Below, one piece after another: positions 6,613 through 13,640 of a stretch of 14,341 nucleotides of DNA (positions are counted from its first letter, which is position 1; every line of letters starts with the position of its first letter). Origin of the DNA: Coemansia sp. RSA 922. Lineage: Eukaryota; Kickxellomycota; Kickxellomycetes; Kickxellales; Kickxellaceae. Location: contig JANBQS010000627.1 of NCBI GenBank assembly GCA_027577415.1, forward strand, positions 1-14,341, given 5' to 3'. Made by a program: the position numbers and the translations under genes. Below the pieces are notes generated by a model. That model saw only the letters and a list, made by a program, of their open reading frames with translations, was not told the origin of the DNA and searched no databases.

Positions 6613-9030
6613 ATGTCAAGCAACCTGGACCTCTCGGCGCATGCCAACGAGATTGAGTCCACGCACCAGCGTATAGTTGGAAATGACCGCAGCATCTCTT
6701 GGGCGGTGTATGGCTTTGACCGCGGCGGCAACGCACTCAACGTGCAAGCACAGGGCGGTGGCGGTCTAGAAGACCTCGCCGACGAGTTTGATGACGGCAA
6801 AGTGCAGTTTGGCTTTGTACGCGTTGAGGACCCCAACACCCGCCTACCAAAGTTTGTCTTTATTTCCTGGTGTGGCCAGGGCGTGCCCGTGTTTCGCAAG
6901 GGCCTTGTTAGCTCACAAGTGGGAGAGGTGCAGCAGGTGCTGAGCGGGTCGCACGTCACAGTTATTGCGCACTGCGCGGATGATATCCAGGCCAGTGAGA
7001 TCATGGACAAGGTTGAGCGCAGCTCGGGTGCGCAGTACTCTTACCACACGCAGCCCAGGCGCCAACCTCCAGCTCCGGCAGCAAAGCCTTCGTTTGGCGC
7101 TGGGAGCAGTGCAGGATTCAAAAAGGGCGCAACTTACGGGGCTCCGGCTGTGACCAAGAACGCTTCGTGGGGTGCGGCCGCTGCTGCAACGAAGCCTCCA
7201 CCTCCGTCTGCACCAGCTGCTAAGCCTAGCTATGTGCCCAAGCTAACAGGAGGGGCGCCCCCGTCTATAGGCGGAACCAAGCCCCTGTTTGGCGGTGCTA
7301 GTTCCGGCGGCCGGCCGGCCTCATCTTTCTTTGGCGGCGGTGGGCGCAGTGGCCCGTCTTCAGCAGCAACAGCAACAAAGCCCTTGTACCAATCGTCTCC
7401 TCCCGTTTCACCGCTGCCGCCCAAGTCGCCCGTACCAGAGCCTGTGTACCCTGTAGCTCCACCAGCAACCGCGTACAAGTCGCAGCAAGAGGAGCGCCAG
7501 GCTGAGCTTGATGCCCTGCGGAGAGGCAGTCGCGGACAATCGCCCGCCAACGTGTCTCGCGGTGTTACGCCGACGCTGCCTCCGATGTCGGCTGGATCGC
7601 GGATGGGCGCTGGCACTCCGACTGAGCCATCGGCTCAGTTTACTCAAGCAGACCAGACTAAGAACGAGCTCAAGATGCTCCGCAATCGCCGTTTGCTCAA
7701 TTCCAACTTGGGAGGTGCGTCTGGCCCGATGGCCTCTGCCGAGAACGAGGCGTCAGAGAGGAAGGCTGAGCTCGAAGCTCTAAGGCGCGCCCGAGGCGGA
7801 TCGCAGTCTGCGCTATCCCCACCAGCAGCTCCCCCAACTCATTCTTGGAAGCAACCACAGTCGCCACCACCAGCATCGCAGCATCTACAGGCCCAGCAGC
7901 GCGAGGAGGAGGAGGCACGGCGCAGGCGCCAGCAGGAAGAAGACGAAGAAGACCGGCGCAAGCAACAGCAACAACAGCAGCAACGGGATGAGGAGCAACG
8001 CAGAGCTCAACAACAACGCGACGAAGAGCAGCGTAGAGCTCAGCAGCAACGAGATGAAGAGCAACGCAGGGCGCAACAGCAGATGCAGCGAGACGAAGAG
8101 GAGCGGCGCCTGCTCCAACAAGAGCAGGATGCCGCCAAGGCTGCCGAAGCTGAGCGTCAGCGTAGTAGCGCTCAGTCTGTACCCGCGGCTTCATCTCGGG
8201 GACCTCTGGCGCGTGCAGTTTATGACTACGATGCCGAGGCGGAAGATGAGCTCGCTTTCAAGGAAGGCGAAATTATCTACAGCGTTGACCAGCTAGATCC
8301 GGGATGGTGGGCTGGCGAGAGTGAGGATGGGTTGCGTCAGGGCGTTTTCCCTGCTAACTTTGTCGAGATGATTGAGGATACCAGCAGCGAACAAGTTCCG
8401 CCCCTTCGTTCTATGCCGCCTCCTCCACCAGCTCATATGGCTCCCCCGCCTCCGCCAGCCCCTATAGCACCACCTCCACCACCAGCTCCTATGGCGCCGC
8501 CTCCGCCTCCAATGGCGCCAGTAGCTCCTCCGCCTCCGCCAATGGCACCGATAGCTCCACCGCCTCCACCAATGGCACCAATGGCACCGCCTCCACCCCC
8601 AATGGCTCCAACTGCTCCTCCGGCTCCGTCTCTGCCACCACGTGGTCCAGCATCAGAGGCAGCGCCAGGTCTTCCGCCTCGTGGAGGACCTGTCTTACCT
8701 CCCATGGCGCCTCCACCACCCCCAGCTGCTCCCACGGCACCACCACCACCCATGCTACCCCCTCGTGGCTGCCCGCCGGCTCCGATGGCTCTGCCGCCGC
8801 CACCACCGCCGGCTCCGGCAGCTGTTGCTCCGCCTCAGCAGGATCTAGGTGAGAACTACGCCACTGCTGTGTACGACTACGATGCGGACGAAGAGGGTGA
8901 GCTTTCGTTCAAAGAGGGCGAGATTATCACTCATATCGAGTTCCCCTCAAGCGAGTGGTGGGAGGGCGTTAACCAAAAGGGCGAGTACGGTTTATTCCCA
9001 GCCAACTATGTCGAGCTTGACAGCCAGTAG
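6613..9030 (+). CDS. ABP1: Abp1-type actin-binding protein (ADF-H, two SH3 domains)
   Basis: The 805-residue protein begins with an ADF-homology domain (about 5-140; DDGKVQFGFVRV and FISWCGQGVP match Abp1 closely), the filament-binding module. A Pro/Ala/Gly/Ser linker follows, with three related ExL..LR motifs (about 291-304, 350-360, 381-394), then a Q/E/R-rich helix with 11-residue repeats (about 430-515), SH3-1 (about 533-589, ARAVYDYDAEAEDELAFKEG), a long proline region (about 600-740) and a C-terminal SH3-2 (about 748-805). In yeast, Abp1 binds patch actin and recruits Ark1/Prk1 kinases, Srv2 and Rvs167 through its SH3. Yeast Abp1 has one SH3 domain; this protein has two. The two linker tryptophans (186, 412) are not in acidic surroundings, so no Arp2/3-binding acidic DW motif is seen. 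The ATG at 6613 is chosen because only a TTG lies upstream in frame and the ADF-H domain starts immediately. No intron is needed. Confidence 0.95.
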   Translation: MSSNLDLSAHANEIESTHQRIVGNDRSISWAVYGFDRGGNALNVQAQGGGGLEDLADEFDDGKVQFGFVRVEDPNTRLPKFVFISWCGQGVPVFRKGLVSSQVGEVQQVLSGSHVTVIAHCADDIQASEIMDKVERSSGAQYSYHTQPRRQPPAPAAKPSFGAGSSAGFKKGATYGAPAVTKNASWGAAAAATKPPPPSAPAAKPSYVPKLTGGAPPSIGGTKPLFGGASSGGRPASSFFGGGGRSGPSSAATATKPLYQSSPPVSPLPPKSPVPEPVYPVAPPATAYKSQQEERQAELDALRRGSRGQSPANVSRGVTPTLPPMSAGSRMGAGTPTEPSAQFTQADQTKNELKMLRNRRLLNSNLGGASGPMASAENEASERKAELEALRRARGGSQSALSPPAAPPTHSWKQPQSPPPASQHLQAQQREEEEARRRRQQEEDEEDRRKQQQQQQQRDEEQRRAQQQRDEEQRRAQQQRDEEQRRAQQQMQRDEEERRLLQQEQDAAKAAEAERQRSSAQSVPAASSRGPLARAVYDYDAEAEDELAFKEGEIIYSVDQLDPGWWAGESEDGLRQGVFPANFVEMIEDTSSEQVPPLRSMPPPPPAHMAPPPPPAPIAPPPPPAPMAPPPPPMAPVAPPPPPMAPIAPPPPPMAPMAPPPPPMAPTAPPAPSLPPRGPASEAAPGLPPRGGPVLPPMAPPPPPAAPTAPPPPMLPPRGCPPAPMALPPPPPPAPAAVAPPQQDLGENYATAVYDYDADEEGELSFKEGEIITHIEFPSSEWWEGVNQKGEYGLFPANYVELDSQ
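7984..8121 (+). repeat. Tandem 33-bp repeats encoding 11-residue helical units in Abp1
   Basis: Three perfect protein units RDEEQRRAQQQ lie at 7984-8016, 8017-8049 and 8050-8082. After two extra codons a diverged unit (RDEEERRLLQQ) follows at 8089-8121. All differences among the three perfect units are synonymous. Glu and Arg spaced i to i+4 favour a stable charged helix or an 11-mer coiled coil. Confidence 0.92.
8494..8613 (+). repeat. Tandem 30-bp repeats encoding APPPPPMAPx units in Abp1
   Basis: Four consecutive 10-residue units (A, five P, M, A, P, then V/I/M/T) cover residues 628-667. They are preceded by looser versions and followed by three LPPRG motifs (674-678, 687-691, 715-719). 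The composition resembles the FH1 region of formins and WASP proline regions. Confidence 0.92.
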
Positions 9031-9564
9031 CCCGGATTATCATTTAACTAGCATATTGTCGATCATATAAAGATTACCTCATGGCATATGAGCTTTATTA
9101 ACATCAGCTCTTACGTCATGTCATAGCAATATTTTATTTTTATTCTTGCATTTTTCTTTTTTGCAAGAGGCGCACATCCACACACGTCACTATCCTCTTC
9201 AATGTCTCCCCTGCTCCTTCTTGACGTATTCTGTTCTCACCCGGCTGCGCTTAGAGCAGAAGGAGGCGAGTGCATGTGTATTGTCTCTTGACAATGTAAT
9301 GTCAAAAAGGCGCCTGTGCTTGCAGATTCTTGAATAGAGGTGGACTAGGGGATATGTTTAAACATAGGCCTGTACACACGCCGCTTTGCCCAAGTGTTGT
9401 TTTCCACCAGAAAGCGAACGAGTGGAAGAAAGGGAACATCAGTATAAAAGGTAACGGGCGGGTATGACAAGCTGTTGAGGGTATGAACCAGCATATTTTT
9501 TTTTTCCTTCTCAACATATATTTTTCTCTATAGCCTTTTTTCATTACGTTTATATTAGCTATCA
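9031..9564. other. Intergenic region, Abp1 3' flank and DM9-protein promoter
   Basis: No gene is seen. The first part should hold the Abp1 3' UTR. The second half has promoter features: CCCCT at 9208-9212, AGGGG at 9347-9351, a perfect 14-bp palindrome at 9353-9366 centred on GTTTAAAC, a TATA box at 9443-9450, and a T/CT-rich tract from about 9496 to 9540. Together these suggest a regulated and possibly strong promoter for the downstream gene. Confidence 0.65.
9443..9450 (+). promoter_or_regulatory. TATA box upstream of the DM9-protein gene
   Basis: TATAAAAG is a full consensus TATA element about 115 nt before the start codon, with a pyrimidine-rich tract between. Both position and sequence fit a fungal core promoter. 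It is the clearest TATA box in the window. Confidence 0.6.
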
Positions 9565-10299
9565 ATGTCTGGATATCCTCAAGGAATGGGTAACCAAGGT
9601 CAGCAGGGATACCAGGGTGGACCTCCAGGAGGCGGACCTGGTGGATACGGTCAGCGTCCACCACCACCGGGTGGATTTGCTTCTCAGCAAGGACCCGGAG
9701 GTATGTCCCAGCATCCGCCTGGTGGTGGAAACCACGGTCAACAACAGCAACATTTCCAAGGCGGTCCAGGACAACCTCATGGTGGCCCAGGGCAACCTCA
9801 AGGCGGCCCTAGTCAACCTCAAGGCGGTCGCAGCGGCCCCAACCGCGGTATCCAGTGGGTGTCGGCGTCGGACGGATTTATCCCTGATAGGGCGGTGCAA
9901 GGAGGAGTAGAAAAGGATGGAGCCCCACTATTTGTCGCTCGCGCCATGTACAAGGGCGGTTTGCATCCTGGAAAGGCCGGCCGTCATATTGAAAATGGCG
10001 GCTGTGCTATTGGGTTCGGCCACAAAGAGGTGAATGTCAGGGAGTACCAGGTTCTATGTGGCGACGCTAGCCAGCTTTATTGGGTCAAGCAGGATGGTCC
10101 ACTGAGTATCAAGGGATTTAAGCCTGTGGAGGGCGGACATGAGGACTCGGGTGAGCCACTGTATATTGCCAAGACTATGACTGAGGGCTCGCAGCAACTA
10201 GGCAAGTGTGCACCTCATATCAAGAAGGGCATGTCTTATCCCTATGGCCACAAGGAGCTGACTACAGAGAACTACATGGTATTGGCGTATACCAATTAG
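9565..10299 (+). CDS. DM9-repeat (DUF3421) protein with G/Q/P-rich N-terminus
   Basis: The 244-residue protein has two parts. Residues 1-95 are low complexity, rich in Gly, Gln and Pro, with three 7-residue GGPGQPQ-like units. Residues about 98-168 and 173-244 are two DM9 repeats. The first has the hallmark WVSASDG, then GGVEKDGAPLFVARA, GGLHPGK and GFGHKE. The second has GGHEDSGEPLYIAKT, LGKCAPH and YPYGHKE and is more diverged at its start. DM9 proteins are best known in insects and molluscs, where some bind mannose-type sugars or respond to infection; a tandem pair is the usual fold unit. There is no signal peptide or membrane segment, so the protein is predicted cytosolic or unconventionally exported. 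Its role in this organism is unknown. It lies downstream of Abp1 in the same orientation but has its own TATA promoter. The family assignment is firm; function is not. Confidence 0.85.
   Translation: MSGYPQGMGNQGQQGYQGGPPGGGPGGYGQRPPPPGGFASQQGPGGMSQHPPGGGNHGQQQQHFQGGPGQPHGGPGQPQGGPSQPQGGRSGPNRGIQWVSASDGFIPDRAVQGGVEKDGAPLFVARAMYKGGLHPGKAGRHIENGGCAIGFGHKEVNVREYQVLCGDASQLYWVKQDGPLSIKGFKPVEGGHEDSGEPLYIAKTMTEGSQQLGKCAPHIKKGMSYPYGHKELTTENYMVLAYTN
9760..9822 (+). repeat. Tandem 21-bp repeats encoding GGPGQPQ-like units
   Basis: Three head-to-tail 7-codon units (9760-9780, 9781-9801, 9802-9822) lie in the low-complexity N-terminus of the DM9 protein. They vary mainly at third positions, plus His/Gln and Gly/Ser substitutions. 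Confidence 0.85.
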
Positions 10300-10416
10300 T
10301 AAACCTTCCCATATATGATTGGTGGAGCACTTTAATATATTGAAATTTCTATAACTTTATACCGCCTATTGAAAAAAGGACTTTTTTTGCTGTTTATTAG
10401 CTTTTTATTTTTGTTA

Positions 10417-11501
10417 ATGGAGTTTTTACTACGAACAAAACTTCTGAGTATTGCTCCTCCATCGCGTAGCAAAGTGATGGGCGTGTATCGTGGGATACTC
10501 AAGCAAGCACGGGCATTTTTTGATGATAATACAAGCGAGTTTATTCAGTCATATGCAAAGTCAAAGTTTCGCGGTGGACTACATGACCGCAACCACGAAC
10601 GAGCGCATAAAAGACTGCGCAACGCACGAACAGTAAGTTTATTAATTCAAACACATACTATATATAAAAAATTACCTACTACTAACAACGAAAAATTTTT
10701 CATTTTGGTATAGACGATGCATTTGTTAGAGAGGGCCAACAAACACCGATACGCCGATGTCGTCAGCGTTCTAGAATTTGGCTACGGGAGAAAGGGACCA
10801 CGCAGAGTACATATGATAAATGTAAGTATAATCTCAATATTGCCCATGGAACGACATGACCACCAACTAATGTATGTTTACAATATATGTAGGCGATAGC
10901 TGGACTAGGAAAGCGCGAAGAGATATTTGGTAGCTTGGAGCAAGTATCTAAATACCGACCAGCATTTTACGCTATCGCCAAGAACTATTTGGGAGAGTCC
11001 AAGTTACAAGTCAATCCTTTAGTACTTCGCTCCAAGCAGCCGCTAAATGTAGCCAAAATGCAAGACAGGTACTGGTCTGATATACGACATAAAATCAAAC
11101 CTCCTGTAGATAAGGCGACTATGGCCGTATTGGAAGAACGGGCGCGAACTGGAATAATCGATACAACCAGCTTGTTGGCCTCGGAGGAGGATAAAAGTGC
11201 CTTGGAGCGATGGACAAAGACCTGGGTCAAAATGCCGCCCAAACGACAGATTATACGATACTATCGCACATTGCTGGAGCAAGTTACCATGATGGAGGTC
11301 AAGACTGTAGAAGTGCCGAATACGGGCAAGTACGTTAAATCTGTGGCGCGTCGCAATACGGTTGACGCGGTGGGTAGAGAGAAGCCCGATCTTGTGCCCA
11401 AGAAGAACTACGTGTTTACAAAGTCTTTATTATCAGGAAAGCGAGGACTAGGAGAAGCCAATCTCATTGACATAGCCGGGCTAGACATTTCTAAAGCATA
11501 G
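10417..11501 (+). CDS. LYR-motif protein, probably mitochondrial, Cup1-like; three exons
   Basis: Exons 10417-10632, 10714-10821 and 10893-11501 join in phase 0 to give 310 residues. The N-terminus (MEFLLRTKLLSIAPPSRSK) is basic and hydrophobic with only one acidic residue, consistent with a mitochondrial targeting sequence. Residues about 18-108 look like a complex1_LYR domain: VMGVYRGILKQARAFFDD contains the YR of the motif, and SKFRGGLHDRN resembles the conserved Phe-Arg region. The stretch ERANKHRYADVVSVLEFGYGRKGPRR recalls the fungal Cup1-like LYR family, an identification made from memory of the pattern. LYR proteins bind mitochondrial acyl carrier protein and help iron-sulfur delivery or respiratory and ribosome assembly. 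The roughly 200-residue C-terminal part has no domain I recognise. The start at 10417 is the first ATG; the frame upstream has only TTG. The gene is more AT-rich than its neighbours and converges with Arp2. Confidence 0.7.
10633..10713 (+). other. Intron 1 of the LYR-motif gene (81 nt)
   Basis: Donor GTAAGT at 10633, TACTAAC branch site at 10680-10686, acceptor TATAG ending at 10713. It is phase 0. Without removal the frame runs into AT-rich non-domain sequence and stops near 10711. Confidence 0.9.
10822..10892 (+). other. Intron 2 of the LYR-motif gene (71 nt)
   Basis: Donor GTAAGT at 10822, acceptor GTAG ending at 10892, phase 0. A CTAAT branch-like site is seen near 10865-10870. Splicing joins RRVHMIN to AIAGLGKREE, giving one continuous reading frame. 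Confidence 0.85.
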
Positions 11502-11543
11502 CTAAATGACTTTATATATAAAGAAAATTGAAAAAAGGCTTGT

Positions 11544-12740
11544 CTAGTCGCGCATCTCATAAACCGCCAACTTGTCAAGGGCCCTGGGACCCATCTCGTC
11601 CCACTCGCTCTTTGTGACCCACGCAGATGCGTTATCCTTCATGACGTCAGCCAAGACGGCGCCGCCCAAGAACACCATGTGTCTGCGGTTAGGTGGGTCA
11701 TTAATCTGCAACTTGAATTTATCGAGTCTCGAGATATCGCCGTTAAGGACGTTCTGGAGATACAGCTGCTTAGTCTCCTTCTCCAAACGGCTAGGCAAAC
11801 CTGGGTACATGGACGAGCCTCCCGAGAGCACAACATGCTTATACAAATCGGCACGCATATCGATAGGAGCAGCCTGCACCGTGTTAATGAGCAGCTCAGC
11901 AATACCAGGAGACTCGACGTCAATAAGCTCTGGCTGGAACAGGCACTCGGGAGCCTGGAAGCGCTCCGAGCCAACTTTGATAACGCGACCATCAGGCAGC
12001 GTATAGCTTTCAACCAGCGTGGTAGTCTCGGTAGCAAGCTTTTTATCGAGATCCAAGTCATAGCTAACGTAGCAGACCTTTTCCTTGATCTGACGCACAG
12101 TTTCAAAGTCAGCCGTGCGGTTAAATGCATAGCCGCGTAGCTGCAATAGCTTGATCAGGTAGCGAGTGACGTGGCGACCAGCGACATCCAGACGCTTAGT
12201 CAAATGCGGCAGCGAGTATCCCTGGTACACTGGGATAATGTGAGTAACACCATCACCAGAGTCAATGACTACACCAGTGAGCACTCCCTGTGCGTAGAGC
12301 GTAAGTACCGCTTGGATGGCCACGTAGACGCCATCAAAGCCGTAGCGCTCAAACATGACTTCGCACATTTTCTGACGGTTGGCCTTTGGGTTCAGCGGCG
12401 CCTCGGTCAATAGGACTTTGCATTGGCGGGGGTCGACTTTGAGCTTCTCGTAAAACGTGTAATCCCAGACATGCTGCATGTCTTCCCAGTTCTTAATAAT
12501 GCCGTTCTCTAGCGGGTAGGACATTTCGAGAATGGCGCGTAGTGCCGCTGCTTCGTCGCCAACGTTGATGTCCTTTATCTCGTATGGCATGTCGCCGACT
12601 GTGGTAGCTTCTTCGGCGCGGAGCATGGGCCGACCAACGACAGATGGGAAGACGTGTTCGGGGAAATTCGAACCTGCGTAGCCGACTTTGGCAAAACCTG
12701 TGCCATTGTCGACTACAAGCACATTGCTGTTGTTAGCCAT
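11544..12740 (-). CDS. ARP2: Actin-related protein 2 (Arp2)
   Basis: The 398-residue, intron-free protein matches Arp2 along its whole length (yeast 391, human 394). Nucleotide-cleft signatures are present: [21 protein letters not shown] at the N-terminus, DSGDGVTH in the middle and [17 protein letters not shown] near residue 310. Arp2-specific stretches include the SNFPEH after the first loop, [16 protein letters not shown] and [18 protein letters not shown]. Conventional actin differs at these points (for example MVGMGQKDSYVGDEA, ILTLKYPIEHG). Arp2 pairs with Arp3 in the Arp2/3 complex, which nucleates branched filaments at endocytic patches under WASP and other activators. The ATG at 12740 is chosen: its context is CAAATGG with A at -3, and upstream in-frame codons offer only a TTG. 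The C-terminal end extends a few residues beyond the animal protein (LAVYEMRD). The gene converges with the LYR gene, with 42 nt between stops, so 3' UTRs probably overlap. Confidence 0.97.
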   Translation of the reverse strand: MANNSNVLVVDNGTGFAKVGYAGSNFPEHVFPSVVGRPMLRAEEATTVGDMPYEIKDINVGDEAAALRAILEMSYPLENGIIKNWEDMQHVWDYTFYEKLKVDPRQCKVLLTEAPLNPKANRQKMCEVMFERYGFDGVYVAIQAVLTLYAQGVLTGVVIDSGDGVTHIIPVYQGYSLPHLTKRLDVAGRHVTRYLIKLLQLRGYAFNRTADFETVRQIKEKVCYVSYDLDLDKKLATETTTLVESYTLPDGRVIKVGSERFQAPECLFQPELIDVESPGIAELLINTVQAAPIDMRADLYKHVVLSGGSSMYPGLPSRLEKETKQLYLQNVLNGDISRLDKFKLQINDPPNRRHMVFLGGAVLADVMKDNASAWVTKSEWDEMGPRALDKLAVYEMRD

Positions 12741-13640
12741 TTGCGCCAGAGAGAAAGAAAGATGAAGGAAGGAATGTTGTAAATGAAAGCAAGATAAATA
12801 GATGGATGGACTTGCAAGATTCAATTGAAGCTCAAGGTTCCTGAGGCTAAGGCTGCTTTTCCACCTCCCCCTACTCCAGCACCCCTAGCAGATCAAATCC
12901 AGTGTGCGTGATTAGTGGTTCGGGTCGATGGAAGGTTCCGTACCAAACATCCGATGTTAAGGAAATTATGCCGTTGTTGCCATTGCTTGACAGCCTCTGT
13001 TTGCCCGTGTTCTCATGAACATGAGGGGCGTGTGACAGCCTTTGAGGAAAGAGACCCCCTCCTCCTCTTGGCGTGCTGTTTCCTCATCTGAGAAGATGTT
13101 CCCCCAAAGTCACCTCAACAGCGACACCCCTCCTCCAAAGAAGGGGCAGCCTTTGCAGTAGCTGGTCGCCTTTTGCCCGCAGCCTATTCCTCTCGATCCG
13201 TTCACTATGAGCTATATAGATTGATGGCCTAGATACTCGCCAGCACACGTCATGGCAAAATGCGAGTGTCTGGAACATTCCATGCTGGTAGGTATTGATA
13301 GTGCATCCCCCCTTGCTTGAAAAGAGAGTACTCCAAAAATAGGTCAGCCGGTTGTCAATCTCTTTTCCGTAGGGCTTTCAACACTTGGCGGCACACACAG
13401 TCGCCCCGTCGCTGTCACACACACACGCACACCTCGTGCCCAATCTCGCATAAGCAAGGTGCTCAGAGGCAAGTCTTGATTTTCGCTTAAAAGGAAAGGG
13501 GCGAGGCCTCCCAGGCCGCAGCAAAGTCTCTGCTCCACTCATCTTTTTTCCCTCCTCTTCTTCTTTGCCATTAAGCTCAAGTCTCTTTTCTTTTCTCTTC
13601 TCTTCTTCAAACAGTTCTTATTTATTTATTTTTCTCTATT
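12741..13640. promoter_or_regulatory. 900-nt divergent promoter region rich in CCCCT/AGGGG cores
   Basis: No gene, tRNA or other RNA is recognised. The region must contain the Arp2 promoter (left) and that of the G/P/Q-rich gene (right). Eight CCCCT/AGGGG cores lie at 12868, 12882, 13024, 13056, 13127, 13142, 13309 and 13497. These match the stress response element bound by Msn2/4-type zinc fingers in yeast. An inverted repeat CTCATG-AA-CATGAG is at 13012-13025 and a CA-rich microsatellite at 13416-13432. A strongly pyrimidine-rich tract runs from about 13541 to the ATG at 13641, typical of fungal core promoters. Confidence 0.6.

Noticed and set aside
7984..8121. CRISPR-like or mobile repeats
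   Set aside because: The repeats are in frame, contiguous without spacers, and encode a protein motif inside Abp1.
8433..8806. Minus-strand Gly/Val/Glu-rich frames over the Abp1 proline region
   Set aside because: Proline codons read as glycine or similar on the opposite strand, so these are composition artefacts.
9353..9366. 14-bp palindrome in the DM9-gene promoter as an operator
   Set aside because: Perfect but AT-rich and single-copy. It is noted in the intergenic entry but too weak for a separate regulatory claim.
11544..12740. Conventional actin instead of Arp2
   Set aside because: The N-terminal SNFPEH segment, the Arp2-type middle and the [18 protein letters not shown] end match Arp2, and actin hallmarks are missing.
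12741..12824. Arp2 start extended 28 codons upstream
   Set aside because: It begins at TTG, and the added residues have no match in Arp2. The ATG at 12740 has a better context and fits the family length.
12910..12945. GGTTCGGGTC resembling a tRNA T-loop
   Set aside because: No acceptor, D-arm or anticodon arm can be built around it.
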